Shown piece after piece: positions 33,958 to 42,400 of a stretch of 64,000 nt of DNA. Position 1 is the stretch's first letter; the number at the start of each line of letters is the position of its first letter. A program made the position numbers and the translations under genes. The notes under the pieces were generated by a model. The model did not search any database. It was not told where the DNA came from and was given only the letters and a program-made list of their open reading frames with translations. Source of the DNA: Rhizobiaceae bacterium (lineage in GTDB: Bacteria; Pseudomonadota; Alphaproteobacteria; Rhizobiales; Rhizobiaceae); NCBI GenBank assembly GCA_023953905.1, contig JAMLJA010000013.1, forward strand, positions 1 to 64,000, read 5' to 3'.

Positions 33958-34499
33958 CGCGCTTTGGCTTGATTGTCACGACCGCGCTTGCGGCGATGGG
34001 CGTCGGCTATCCCGGCCTCACGCCGATGCCGATCAAGCTGATCTGGAACGCATCGGCCAGCGCGCCGATCGGCTTCTACTCGATCGCCTTCGAGGGACCG
34101 TTCGAAGTTACCGATCTGGTCGCCGTCGATGCACCGGAACCACTCGCCACCTTCCTCGCCGAACGCGGCTATCTGCCGAAGGGCGTGCCGCTGCTGAAGC
34201 GTATCCTCGCCGTGTCAGGGCAGACGGTTTGCCGCTCGAACCTCGCCATTACCGTCGATGGCGTCAATGTCGGCGTGGCGCGCGACCGCGATCGCGCTGG
34301 CCGCGATCTTCCAGTCTGGCAGGGCTGCCGCCGCATCGCGACCGGCGAAGTCTTTCTCATGAACTGGCAGGTCAACGACAGTCTCGACGGCCGCTATTTC
34401 GGCCTGACCTCCACCGACCAGATCATCGGCCGCGCCGTCCCGCTGTGGACCGACGAGGACGGCGACGGTCGCTTTCAATGGCGCGCCCCGACGCGCTGA
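33954..34499 (+). CDS. traF: TraF-like S26 serine peptidase
   Basis: 181 aa. Signal-anchor at residues 1-22, catalytic Ser in ASAPIGFY (about residue 38) and the general-base Lys in LPKGVPLLKRI, the dyad of signal-peptidase-like TraF. In RP4, TraF processes and cyclises the TrbC pilin; a trbC gene is present at 41775. It ends the ParA operon. Confidence 0.88.
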   Translation: MTRFGLIVTTALAAMGVGYPGLTPMPIKLIWNASASAPIGFYSIAFEGPFEVTDLVAVDAPEPLATFLAERGYLPKGVPLLKRILAVSGQTVCRSNLAITVDGVNVGVARDRDRAGRDLPVWQGCRRIATGEVFLMNWQVNDSLDGRYFGLTSTDQIIGRAVPLWTDEDGDGRFQWRAPTR

Positions 34500-34566
34500 C
34501 CGCCTTTCCTTCGGCGGGAGCGGTGCTCGCCGATGGCTTTCCTAACACCACCGCATGGAGACCATC

Positions 34567-34914
34567 ATGCCGCAAATCGGACAGTTCACGCGCGAGGAAT
34601 CCCGCATCATCGGGCGCATCGAGACATTCACGCTTTTCCACGACATCGTCATCGTTCCGGCCGATCCGTCGGATGCGGAGAATGCGCCGGACTACCGCGT
34701 CCATGACCACGATCCAGGCGCCCGGGACATCGGCCCGGAGATCGGCGCGGGCTGGAACCGCACCGGCGAGAAGGCCGGCGAATATATCGCGCTGGTGATC
34801 GACGATCCGGGGTTGGCGCAGCCGATCCGCGCCAACCTGTTCCGTGACGACGATGCCGGCAACACATGGTCGTTGCACTGGTCGCGTCAACGCGATCGCG
34901 GCGAGAAGGATTGA
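34567..34914 (+). CDS. DUF736 protein
   Basis: 115 aa. MPQIGQFTREESRIIGRIETFTL, then DAENAPDYRVHDHD, EIGAGWNRTGEKAGEYIALVIDDP and IRANLFRDDDAGNTWSLHWSR, is the DUF736 pattern. The family accompanies conjugation genes in Rhizobiales ICEs and plasmids; function unproven. The start at 34567 is preceded by GGAG; the in-frame ATG at 34555 has no site. The lytic transglycosylase gene follows three bases after its stop. Confidence 0.85.
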   Translation: MPQIGQFTREESRIIGRIETFTLFHDIVIVPADPSDAENAPDYRVHDHDPGARDIGPEIGAGWNRTGEKAGEYIALVIDDPGLAQPIRANLFRDDDAGNTWSLHWSRQRDRGEKD

Positions 34915-34917
34915 GCG

Positions 34918-35679
34918 ATGCCTGCTCGCCGTTCACTGAGGAGCCATCTGAATGTGTCCGGGCTGCATCGCGCAGCCCGGCGCATGGCTCTTCTTCTCCT
35001 TTCCGGCCTTGCCGTCGCGAACGTCATGCCGGCGATCACGATGGCGCAGAGCTTAGCCGTCACATCGGCCTTGGCCAGCGATCCCTATGCCACCCATATC
35101 ACTGAGGCCGCGACGCGCTTCCGCTTGCCGGCCGTTTGGATTCGCGCCGTCATGCGCACGGAAAGCGCTGGCGATCCGCGCGCCATCTCGTCGAAGGGCG
35201 CGATGGGGCTGATGCAGATCATGCCTGCGACATGGGCGGAGCTACGCGCTCGCCATCGTCTCGGCGCCGATCCCTATAACGTGCGTGACAATATCATCGC
35301 GAGTAGCGGCTATATCCGCGAGCTGCTCGACCGCTATGGATCGCCGGGCTGGATCGCGGCCTATAATGCCGGTCCCGGTCGCTACGACGAGGCGTTGAGC
35401 GGCCGTCCGCTACCGGCGGAAACCCGCGCCTATGTCGCCACTGTCGCGTCGGCCATCGGCTCCGGCGGGGCAGTAATGGCGCCTGTCGATCCGCTCGCCT
35501 GGACCCGCTCGCCGCTGTTCATCACGCAGCCGGATCGCAGATCGGCTGTCGATTCCATTCCGGCTGAACGTTCATCCGTCACCGCTCCGAACGCAGCCCC
35601 GGCACGTGATCTCTCCGCTATCGTTCCACGATTGAGCGACCTGTTCGTCGCGCGCTCGGGCGACAGGACCACGCCATGA
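34918..35679 (+). CDS. Lytic transglycosylase (conjugation-associated)
   Basis: 253 aa. Signal peptide with hydrophobic core MALLLLSGLAVANVM (about residues 23-37). The SLT domain has the catalytic Glu in IRAVMRTESAGDPRAISSKGAMGLMQIMPATWAEL and the AAYNAGPGRYD motif near residue 150. It would open peptidoglycan locally for assembly of the mating channel, like VirB1. The C-terminal 80 residues are a disordered, Pro/Ser-rich tail. Confidence 0.88.
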   Translation: MPARRSLRSHLNVSGLHRAARRMALLLLSGLAVANVMPAITMAQSLAVTSALASDPYATHITEAATRFRLPAVWIRAVMRTESAGDPRAISSKGAMGLMQIMPATWAELRARHRLGADPYNVRDNIIASSGYIRELLDRYGSPGWIAAYNAGPGRYDEALSGRPLPAETRAYVATVASAIGSGGAVMAPVDPLAWTRSPLFITQPDRRSAVDSIPAERSSVTAPNAAPARDLSAIVPRLSDLFVARSGDRTTP

Positions 35680-35780
35680 GCCTGTCCGGCATCTGTCGCA
35701 TGGTCTCGGGTTCCCGCGTGTCATGGCGTGCAGGGAGGGTGGAGGCAGGCAAAACGACCGAAAGAGGGCAAGGTAAAAGC

Positions 35781-35834
35781 CCATGCCCGGATCAACACAA
35801 GCCATTGGTATGGCTTGTGTTTCCGTGGGCATGG
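35781..35834. other. oriT: Putative oriT: nested inverted repeats upstream of relaxase gene
   Basis: Inner arms ACACAAGCCAT (35795-35805) and ATGGCTTGTGT (35810-35820) pair perfectly around TGGT. Outer arms CCATGCCC (35781-35788) and GGGCATGG (35827-35834) pair perfectly, with exactly six bases between inner and outer arm on each side. This 54-bp symmetrical structure ends 92 bp before the relaxase ATG, in the 247-bp gap after the transglycosylase gene, where transfer origins usually lie. A frame running through it (35676-35930) is judged noncoding. Confidence 0.6.
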
Positions 35835-35926
35835 CGGTCGGTCGCGGGCATGCTGCCCGGATTTTGCGAGCGTTTTCAACGCTTCGATATGCACGGGGCG
35901 ATTTGCGCGCTGATCGGAGCGCCGAC

Positions 35927-37690
35927 ATGAGCGAGCGCGACAGCGACTTCCGCATCAAGCCGGGCCGCATCCGTTCGACGCGCGCGCCGAGGACAAAGAG
36001 CTACGTCAATCAGGTGCTCGCCGCCGCGCAGCGCGCCGGCCATATGCCCAGTGGAGCGCTGGCGGGCAAAGCTGGCCGGCGCCTCGGCCACTCGACCTTC
36101 GGGCGTGGCCGCAACGTCTTCGGCCGCTCCCGTATCTTCTCCCCGCAGCGCCGCGTCGTCGTCAAGGCGCGCATCGCCCGCCATCAGGGCAAGGCGTATC
36201 GCTCGGCGCCGCTGACCAGCCATGTCGGCTACCTCAAGCGCGAGGGCGTGAGCCGCGACGGAGATAAAGGCGTCATGTTCGACGCCGGGACTGATCGCGC
36301 CGATGATCTGGCCTTCGCCGAGCGATGCAAGGACGACCGGCATCATTTCCGGTTCATCGTCTCGCCCGAGGACGCGGCCGAGATGACCGACCTCAAAGCG
36401 TTCACCCGCGACCTCGCCCGGCAGATGGAAGCCGATCTCGCCACGCGCCTCGACTGGATCGCCGTCGATCACTGGAACACCGACAATCCCCATGTACATC
36501 TCCTGGTGCGCGGCGTCGACGAGACTGGCGCCGATCTCGTGATCTCGCGCGACTATATCAGCCGGGGCCTGCGCTCCCGCGCCATGGACCTGGTCGACAT
36601 CGAACTCGGCCCGAAGCCCGAACACGAAATCCGCAACGCACTGGAAAAGGAAATCACCACTGAGCGCTGGACCCGCATCGATGGCGAGATTCAACGCGCC
36701 GCCGACGAAACCGGCTTCATCGATCTGCGCCATGAGCGGCAGAGCGCTTCAGATCCCGAACTGCGCCGCCTCATGGTCGGCCGCCTCCAGCATCTCGAGA
36801 AGATGGACCTCGCGTTCGAGAGTGAGCCCGGCCAGTGGACGGTCGGACTTGGAGCCGAACGCACGCTGCGCGATCTCGCTATCCGCGGCGACATCATCAA
36901 GACCATGCACCGCGCCTTCGCCGGGCGCGACCAGGATCGCGGCTTTTCCGATTTCGTGATCGACGGCGACGCAGTCGAAGCTCCGATCATCGGTCGTCTG
37001 GTCGATCGCGGGCTGCATGACGAGCTGCGCGGTGAAGCCTATGCCGTCATCGATGGCGTCGACGGGCGCGCGCATCATGTCCGCTTTCGCAACATCGACG
37101 CCCTTGAACGCGCTCCGGCCAATGGCGGCATCGTCGAGGTTCGCCGCTTCGGTGGCCCCGAGGATGAACGTCCGACCCTCATGCTCGCGACGCGCTCCGA
37201 TCTCGATCTTCAGGCGCAGGTCACGGCGCCCGGCGCGACCTGGCTCGATCATCGCCTTGTCGAGCGCGAGGCGATGCCACTCGCACAATCAGGCTTCGGG
37301 CAGGAGGTACGCGACGCCATCCATGCGCGGGCCGATCATCTCGCCGATCAGGGACTGGCGCGCCGCGACGGCCAGCGCATCGTCATGCAGCGCGATCTTC
37401 TCACGACGCTGCGTCGGCGCGAACTCGATGCCGTCGGCGAGAAGCTCGCGACCGAGACCGGCTTGCCGCATGTGAAGATACAGGCCGGCGAGTACGTCGC
37501 CGGCACCGTGCGCCAGCGCCTAACGCTCTCCTCTGGCCGCTTCGCTATGATCGACGACGGGCTCGGCTTCCAGCTCGTCCCCTGGTCCCGCGACCTCGAA
37601 CGCAAGCTCGGTCAACACGTCGCCGGTGTCGCCAAGGACGGGGGCGGCATCGAATGGGCGATCGGCCGGAAGCGCGATCTCGGCATCTGA
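35927..37690 (+). CDS. rlxS: Relaxase/mobilization nuclease (RlxS-like, DUF3363)
   Basis: 587 aa. The metal-binding His motif HWNTDNPHVH is at residues 182-191 within WIAVDHWNTDNPHVHLLVRG, typical of VirD2/MOBP-type relaxases. The C-terminal half (VDRGLHDELRGEAYAVIDGVDGRAHHVRF..., AVGEKLATETGLPHV) is DUF3363. The candidate nucleophilic tyrosine is near the N-terminus (SYVNQVL, residue 26, or AYRSAPL further on). The enzyme should nick oriT and pilot the strand. The start at 35927 follows CGGAG. RlxS is essential for transfer of the Mesorhizobium symbiosis island. Confidence 0.87.
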   Translation: MSERDSDFRIKPGRIRSTRAPRTKSYVNQVLAAAQRAGHMPSGALAGKAGRRLGHSTFGRGRNVFGRSRIFSPQRRVVVKARIARHQGKAYRSAPLTSHVGYLKREGVSRDGDKGVMFDAGTDRADDLAFAERCKDDRHHFRFIVSPEDAAEMTDLKAFTRDLARQMEADLATRLDWIAVDHWNTDNPHVHLLVRGVDETGADLVISRDYISRGLRSRAMDLVDIELGPKPEHEIRNALEKEITTERWTRIDGEIQRAADETGFIDLRHERQSASDPELRRLMVGRLQHLEKMDLAFESEPGQWTVGLGAERTLRDLAIRGDIIKTMHRAFAGRDQDRGFSDFVIDGDAVEAPIIGRLVDRGLHDELRGEAYAVIDGVDGRAHHVRFRNIDALERAPANGGIVEVRRFGGPEDERPTLMLATRSDLDLQAQVTAPGATWLDHRLVEREAMPLAQSGFGQEVRDAIHARADHLADQGLARRDGQRIVMQRDLLTTLRRRELDAVGEKLATETGLPHVKIQAGEYVAGTVRQRLTLSSGRFAMIDDGLGFQLVPWSRDLERKLGQHVAGVAKDGGGIEWAIGRKRDLGI

Positions 37691-37712
37691 CAATCGTAGA
37701 AAGGATCCCGCC

Positions 37713-39695
37713 ATGTCCGCGACCAAAATCCTCTGGGAGCAGATTCTCGTCGTCACCCTCATCGTGCTCGCCACCACCTGGGGCGCCACGCAATATGTCG
37801 CCTGGCAGCTCGGATTTCAGGCGCAGCTCGGAACACCCTGGTTCAAACTCGGCGGCGTATCCGTCTACTATCCGCCAGCTTTTTTCTGGTGGTGGTATTT
37901 CTACGACGCTTATGCGCCGGACATCTTCACGGAAGGCGCCTTCATCGCAGCGTCCGGCGGCTTCATCGCCATCGCTGTCGCCATCGGCATGTCGGTCTGG
38001 CGCGCCCGCGAGGCCAAGAATATCCAGACCTACGGTTCGGCGCGATGGGCCGAGAAGAAGGAGGTGACCGCGGCGGGGCTGCTCGGCGCCGACGGCGTGG
38101 TGCTGGGGCGGCTGGAGCAGGATTACCTGCGCCATGACGGACCGGAGCATGTCCTGTGTTTCGCGCCGACGCGTTCCGGCAAAGGCGTTGGCCTGGTGGT
38201 GCCCTCGCTTCTGACCTGGCCGGGCTCGGCCATCGTCCATGACATCAAGGGCGAGAACTGGCAGCTCACCGCCGGCTTTCGCTCCCGGCACGGCCGCGTG
38301 CTGCTGTTCGATCCGACCAATCCGAAATCGTCCGCCTATAATCCTTTGCTAGAGGTCAGGCGCGGCGAATGGGAAGTCCGCGATGTGCAGAACGTCGCCG
38401 ATGTCCTGGTCGATCCCGAGGGCTCGCTCGACAAGCGCAACCATTGGGAAAAGACCAGCCACTCCCTTCTCGTCGGCGCCATCCTGCACGTCCTCTATGC
38501 CGAGGAGAACAAGACGCTCGCCGGCGTCGCTGCTTTTCTCTCCGATCCGAAACGCTCGATCGAGGCGACACTCTCCGCGATGATGGCGACGAAGCATCTC
38601 GGCGAAGCCGGCCCGCATCCGGTTGTCGCCTCGACGGCGCGCGAACTCTTCAACAAATCCGACAACGAGCGCTCCGGCGTGCTCTCGACCGCTATGTCCT
38701 TTCTCGGCCTCTATCGCGATCCCGTCGTGGCGGAGGTGACGAGCCGGTGCGACTGGCGCATCGCGGACCTCACGACCGACGAAAAGCCCGCCACGCTCTA
38801 CATGGTCGTGCCGCCGTCCGACATCTCGCGGACCAAGCCGCTGATCCGCCTCGTCCTTAACCAGATCGGTCGGCGCCTCACCGAGGACCTGCACGCCAAG
38901 GAGCGCAAGCATCGCATCCTGATGATGCTCGACGAATTCCCGGCGCTCGGCCGCCTCGACTTCTTTGAGAGCGCGCTGGCCTTCATGGCCGGCTACGGCA
39001 TCAAGAGCTTCCTCATCGCCCAGTCGCTCAACCAGATCGAGAAAGCTTACGGCGCCAATAATTCGATCCTCGACAATTGCCATGTCCGCGTCAGCTTCGC
39101 CACCAATGACGAACGGACCGCCAAGCGCGTCTCCGATGCGTTGGGCACCGCAACCGAGATGAAGGCGATGAAGAACTATGCTGGGCACAGGCTCTCGCCC
39201 TGGCTCGGCCACCTGATGGTGTCTCGTTCGGAAACCGCCCGTCCGCTGCTCACCCCAGGCGAGATCATGCAGCTCCCACCGACCGACGAGATCGTCATGA
39301 CCGCTGGCACGCCGCCGGTGCGGGCGAAGAAGGCGCGCTATTACGAGGATGCACGGTTCCGCGAGCGCGTGCTTGCGCCCCCCGATCCGACGAAATGCGG
39401 GCACACCCGTCATAAGGACGGCTGGTCGACGCTCCAGCTGCAAAAGCCCGATCCCGCGCTGGTAGCCGCCCACAAGCCCGACAAGGCCAATGCGGGCCTG
39501 CGCCGCGAACCCGAGCTTCCCGACCATGTTGCGATCGTCAAGGAGACGACCGAGATGCGTCCCGCCGAGGAGTTCACGCGCATCCTCGACGACGAGCCGG
39601 AAGACGTCGCGCGCCAGCGCCAGACGCTTCGTCGCCAAATGACCGGCATCGCCCGCCAGGTCTCGCTCGATCCCGGCGACAACATGGAGTTGTGA
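37713..39695 (+). CDS. traG: TraG/VirD4-type coupling protein
   Basis: 660 aa. Two N-terminal membrane segments (about residues 8-28 and 50-100), then the hexameric AAA-like ATPase: Walker A APTRSGKGVGLVVPSLL and Walker B RILMMLDEFPALG. It would deliver the relaxase-DNA complex to the Trb channel. The start at 37713 follows AAAGGA, 22 bases after the relaxase stop. Confidence 0.92.
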   Translation: MSATKILWEQILVVTLIVLATTWGATQYVAWQLGFQAQLGTPWFKLGGVSVYYPPAFFWWWYFYDAYAPDIFTEGAFIAASGGFIAIAVAIGMSVWRAREAKNIQTYGSARWAEKKEVTAAGLLGADGVVLGRLEQDYLRHDGPEHVLCFAPTRSGKGVGLVVPSLLTWPGSAIVHDIKGENWQLTAGFRSRHGRVLLFDPTNPKSSAYNPLLEVRRGEWEVRDVQNVADVLVDPEGSLDKRNHWEKTSHSLLVGAILHVLYAEENKTLAGVAAFLSDPKRSIEATLSAMMATKHLGEAGPHPVVASTARELFNKSDNERSGVLSTAMSFLGLYRDPVVAEVTSRCDWRIADLTTDEKPATLYMVVPPSDISRTKPLIRLVLNQIGRRLTEDLHAKERKHRILMMLDEFPALGRLDFFESALAFMAGYGIKSFLIAQSLNQIEKAYGANNSILDNCHVRVSFATNDERTAKRVSDALGTATEMKAMKNYAGHRLSPWLGHLMVSRSETARPLLTPGEIMQLPPTDEIVMTAGTPPVRAKKARYYEDARFRERVLAPPDPTKCGHTRHKDGWSTLQLQKPDPALVAAHKPDKANAGLRREPELPDHVAIVKETTEMRPAEEFTRILDDEPEDVARQRQTLRRQMTGIARQVSLDPGDNMEL

Positions 39696-39699
39696 CACG

Positions 39700-40128
39700 A
39701 TGCGCGACCGTCTCAATCTCACTTTGCCCGTCGAACTCATCGGGCGCATCAATGAGCTTGCAGATCGCAAGAAGCTGCCAAGGTCCGCGATCGTCGAGGC
39801 GGCGGTCAGTTCGTTCCTGTCGCCCGACCATGCCGATGCGCGGGAAGCAGCCTTCGCACGTCGGCTCGACAGGCTGTCCCGACAGGTCCAGCGGATGGAG
39901 CGCGATCTCGGCGTCACCGCCGAAACACTGGCGCTCTATGTGCGCTTCTGGCTGTCGATCACCCCGCCCGTGCCGCCGGACGCCCACGCCGCCGCGCAGG
40001 CCAAAGGCCGCGAGCGGTTCGACGGCTTCGTGGAGACGCTCGGCAAGCGATTGCAGAAGGGCCAGAGCTTCCTGCGTGAGATTCCTGACGACGTTCCTGC
40101 CGCCTCTCCAAATGAGGAGCCCAGGTGA
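39700..40128 (+). CDS. Ribbon-helix-helix protein following TraG
   Basis: 142 aa. N-terminal RHH domain RLNLTLPVELIGRINELADRKKLPRSAIVEAAVSSFLSP, a coiled-coil-like middle (RRLDRLSRQVQRMERDLGVTAETLALYVRFWLSI), then a flexible tail. CopG-type proteins in this position (between traG and trbB) are standard in related ICEs and may regulate the tra-trb transcript or assist relaxosome formation. Starts four bases after the traG stop. Confidence 0.83.
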   Translation: MRDRLNLTLPVELIGRINELADRKKLPRSAIVEAAVSSFLSPDHADAREAAFARRLDRLSRQVQRMERDLGVTAETLALYVRFWLSITPPVPPDAHAAAQAKGRERFDGFVETLGKRLQKGQSFLREIPDDVPAASPNEEPR

Positions 40129-40152
40129 CCGCTTCGCCACGCACGATGAGAA

Positions 40153-40632
40153 CTATTCCATGAAGGTGGCGAGGTTTGCCAACGTCGACCGCAGGCCGAC
40201 ATCATGATCGGCTTTGCTGATGCCGAAGGGGACATTTTCGCAAGTTATCGTCAGCTCCGTCCCGGCAGGCGCTGGTGACAGGCTCCACGTCATCCGCCTG
40301 TCCCCTGCAAAAGCAGGGTCTTCCGATTCAAACGTCACAGCATGAACGGCCTTCTCGTCGTGGGCGAATTCGATAAAACGGCCCTCGACGATATCCATGT
40401 TCTCAGCGGTCTTCCCCCGGTTCTCGTGATCCCCGCGATAGGTCAGCACCATCCTGTAGCGCCCGCCTACGCGCGGCTCGAATATCTCGACGCGGCCGAT
40501 CATCCCAGCAGGCGGCAACCATCGTTCCCATGCGCTCCCATCAACGAACGCACGATAGATCGTTTCGGCCGGCGCCGCGATCAAGCGCGCTGCTGAGTCG
40601 ATCCTTCGCTCTGCATCAGATTTGCCCATCAT
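40153..40632 (-). CDS. SRPBCC/AHSA1-type START-domain protein (inserted cargo)
   Basis: 159 aa. RLIAAPAETIYRAFVDGSAWERWLPPAGMIGRVEIFEPRVGGRYRMVL..., FIEFAHDEKAVHAVTFES and a C-terminal helix (DHDVGLRSTLANLATFME) fit the AHSA1 branch of the START-like hydrophobic-ligand fold. ATG at 40632 follows AAGGAGG. It lies on the opposite strand, splitting traG-RHH from trbB, an unusual place for a gene in this operon. Ligand and role unknown; probably a late insertion. Confidence 0.82.
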   Translation of the reverse strand: MMGKSDAERRIDSAARLIAAPAETIYRAFVDGSAWERWLPPAGMIGRVEIFEPRVGGRYRMVLTYRGDHENRGKTAENMDIVEGRFIEFAHDEKAVHAVTFESEDPAFAGDRRMTWSLSPAPAGTELTITCENVPFGISKADHDVGLRSTLANLATFME

Positions 40633-40797
40633 GGCCCTCCTTGCATCGTCTTGGACGCGCTGCTCCGCCGTTCTCCTGTATTTGCACGCTACGCTACTAC
40701 GCCTCTGATTTCTTGTTGAAGTCGCCTCAGATCTGGCTCTTTTAATCAACCCCGCATGGGGGTGCGTCTGTCAGTCCCGGCTGGAAATCGGGGCGAT

Positions 40798-41778
40798 ATG
40801 GCGGCTGTGCATCAACATTCAGAACGTCACGCGCGCGGCGCGCGCATGCTGCGAACGGCGCTCGGTCCAGCCATCGCGCGGTTTCTGGAAGACGTTGCCG
40901 TCGTCGAGGTGATGCTGAACCCGGACGGGCGCATCTGGATTGATCGTCTCTCCGAAGGGCTGACTGATACGGGCGAGCGACTGTCGGCGATCGACGGCGA
41001 ACGCATCGTGCGTCTGGTCGCGCATCACGTTGGCGCGGAGGTTCACGCGCGGAGCCCGCGTGTCTCCGCCGAGCTTCCCGAAACTGGTGAACGCTTCGAA
41101 GGGTTATTGCCTCCCGTTGTCGCGGCGCCTGTCTTCGCCATCCGCAAGCCCGCTGTCGCGGTGTTCACGCTCGACGACTATGTCGCCGCCGGCATCATGT
41201 CCGCCGATCAGGCCGCGTCGCTACGTATCGCGGTCGCCTCCCGCGCCAACATTCTTGTCGCAGGCGGCACATCGACCGGCAAGACCACGCTGACCAACGC
41301 GCTGCTGGCCGAAGTCGCGAAGAGCGCGGATCGCGTCGTCATCATCGAGGACACGCGCGAGCTGCAATGCCGCGCGGAAAACCTTGTCTCGCTGCGAACG
41401 AAAGACGGCGTGGCGACGCTCTCCGATCTCGTGCGGTCGTCGCTGCGCCTGCGGCCCGATCGCATTCCCATCGGCGAGGTGCGCGGCTCCGAAGCGCTTG
41501 ATCTCCTCAAAGCCTGGGGCACCGGCCATCCCGGCGGCATCGGCACGATCCATGCCGGAACCGGCATCGGCGCGCTGCGCCGTCTCGAACAGCTCATCCA
41601 GGAAGCCGTCGTCACGGTCCCGCGCGCGCTGATCGCCGAGACCATCGACCTCGTTGCCGTCCTCTCGGGCCGCGGGTCCGCGCGCCGGCTCGCCGAACTC
41701 GCCCGCGTCGAGGGGCTCGGCCCTGACGGCGACTACCACATCACCCCTGCCACTTCGAACCCCATGGAGCCCGCATGA
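40798..41778 (+). CDS. trbB: TrbB conjugation ATPase (VirB11-like)
   Basis: 326 aa. GspE/VirB11-type hexameric ATPase: N-terminal domain with [15 protein letters not shown], Walker [16 protein letters not shown], the Asp box [12 protein letters not shown], Walker [30 protein letters not shown] and the His box GTIHAG. It powers pilus and channel assembly from the cytoplasm. ATG at 40798 follows GGGGCG; the frame reaches back to 40756. Because the SRPBCC gene lies upstream in reverse, trbB may need its own promoter in 40633-40797. Confidence 0.92.
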   Translation: MAAVHQHSERHARGARMLRTALGPAIARFLEDVAVVEVMLNPDGRIWIDRLSEGLTDTGERLSAIDGERIVRLVAHHVGAEVHARSPRVSAELPETGERFEGLLPPVVAAPVFAIRKPAVAVFTLDDYVAAGIMSADQAASLRIAVASRANILVAGGTSTGKTTLTNALLAEVAKSADRVVIIEDTRELQCRAENLVSLRTKDGVATLSDLVRSSLRLRPDRIPIGEVRGSEALDLLKAWGTGHPGGIGTIHAGTGIGALRRLEQLIQEAVVTVPRALIAETIDLVAVLSGRGSARRLAELARVEGLGPDGDYHITPATSNPMEPA

Positions 41779-42107
41779 TCCGTACGGTCATCCGTATCCG
41801 CCGCACCTTCGCGGCGGCTGTCGCCGTCGCCACCATCAATCTCATCCTCGCACCAGTCGCTCACGCCTCCGGTTCGTCAATGCCCTGGGAACAACCGCTT
41901 CAGAAAATCCTTCAGTCAATTGAAGGTCCGGTCGCCAAGATCGTCGCCGTCATCATCATCATCGCAACCGGCCTCGCGCTCGCGTTCGGCGACACCTCCG
42001 GCGGCTTTCGTCGCCTGATCCAGATCGTCTTTGGGCTTTCGATCGCCTTCGCCGCGTCGAGCTTCTTCCTGTCCTTCTTTTCCTTCGGCGGTGGGGCGCT
42101 CATCTGA
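41775..42107 (+). CDS. trbC: TrbC pilin precursor
   Basis: 110 aa. Signal sequence (TFAAAVAVATINLILAPVAHA) then two hydrophobic segments (VAKIVAVIIIIATGLALAFG; LIQIVFGLSIAFAASSFFLSFF), the TrbC/VirB2 pilin layout. Probable substrate of the TraF peptidase. ATGA overlap with trbB. Confidence 0.88.
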   Translation: MIRTVIRIRRTFAAAVAVATINLILAPVAHASGSSMPWEQPLQKILQSIEGPVAKIVAVIIIIATGLALAFGDTSGGFRRLIQIVFGLSIAFAASSFFLSFFSFGGGALI

Positions 42108-42388
42108 TGGCGGTCGCCTTCGAGCAACTCGACGCCGTTCCGGGATATTCGGTCCCGGTCCATCGTGCGCTGACCGAGCACATCCTGCTCGGCGGCGCGC
42201 CGCGTTCCATCGCGATCCTGAACGGGACGCTGGCCGGAGCCGTGGGCCTCGGCCTGCGCCTCTGGCTGGTCGGCCTCCTCATCTGGGCCGTCGGGCATTT
42301 CGCGGCGGTGTGGGCGGCGAAACGCGATCCGCTCTTCGTGGAAGTCGGCCGCCGCCATCTGCGCATCCCCGGTCATCTGTCGGTCTGA
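42107..42388 (+). CDS. trbD: TrbD inner-membrane protein (VirB3-like)
   Basis: 93 aa with one long hydrophobic stretch (about 32-65) and the TrbD start pattern GYSVPVHRALTEHILLGGAPRSIAILNGTL. VirB3-like partner of the TrbE ATPase at the inner membrane. Start overlaps the trbC stop (TGATG). Confidence 0.88.
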   Translation: MAVAFEQLDAVPGYSVPVHRALTEHILLGGAPRSIAILNGTLAGAVGLGLRLWLVGLLIWAVGHFAAVWAAKRDPLFVEVGRRHLRIPGHLSV

Positions 42389-42400
42389 GGAGCGCGCCCC

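Noticed and set aside
35676..35930. 84-aa frame overlapping the end of the transglycosylase gene
   Set aside because: It reads through the oriT-like palindrome, has no recognisable domain, and its composition looks noncoding.
38349..39917. 522-aa minus-strand frame opposite traG
   Set aside because: Shadow frame caused by high GC third positions; traG motifs on the plus strand are unambiguous.
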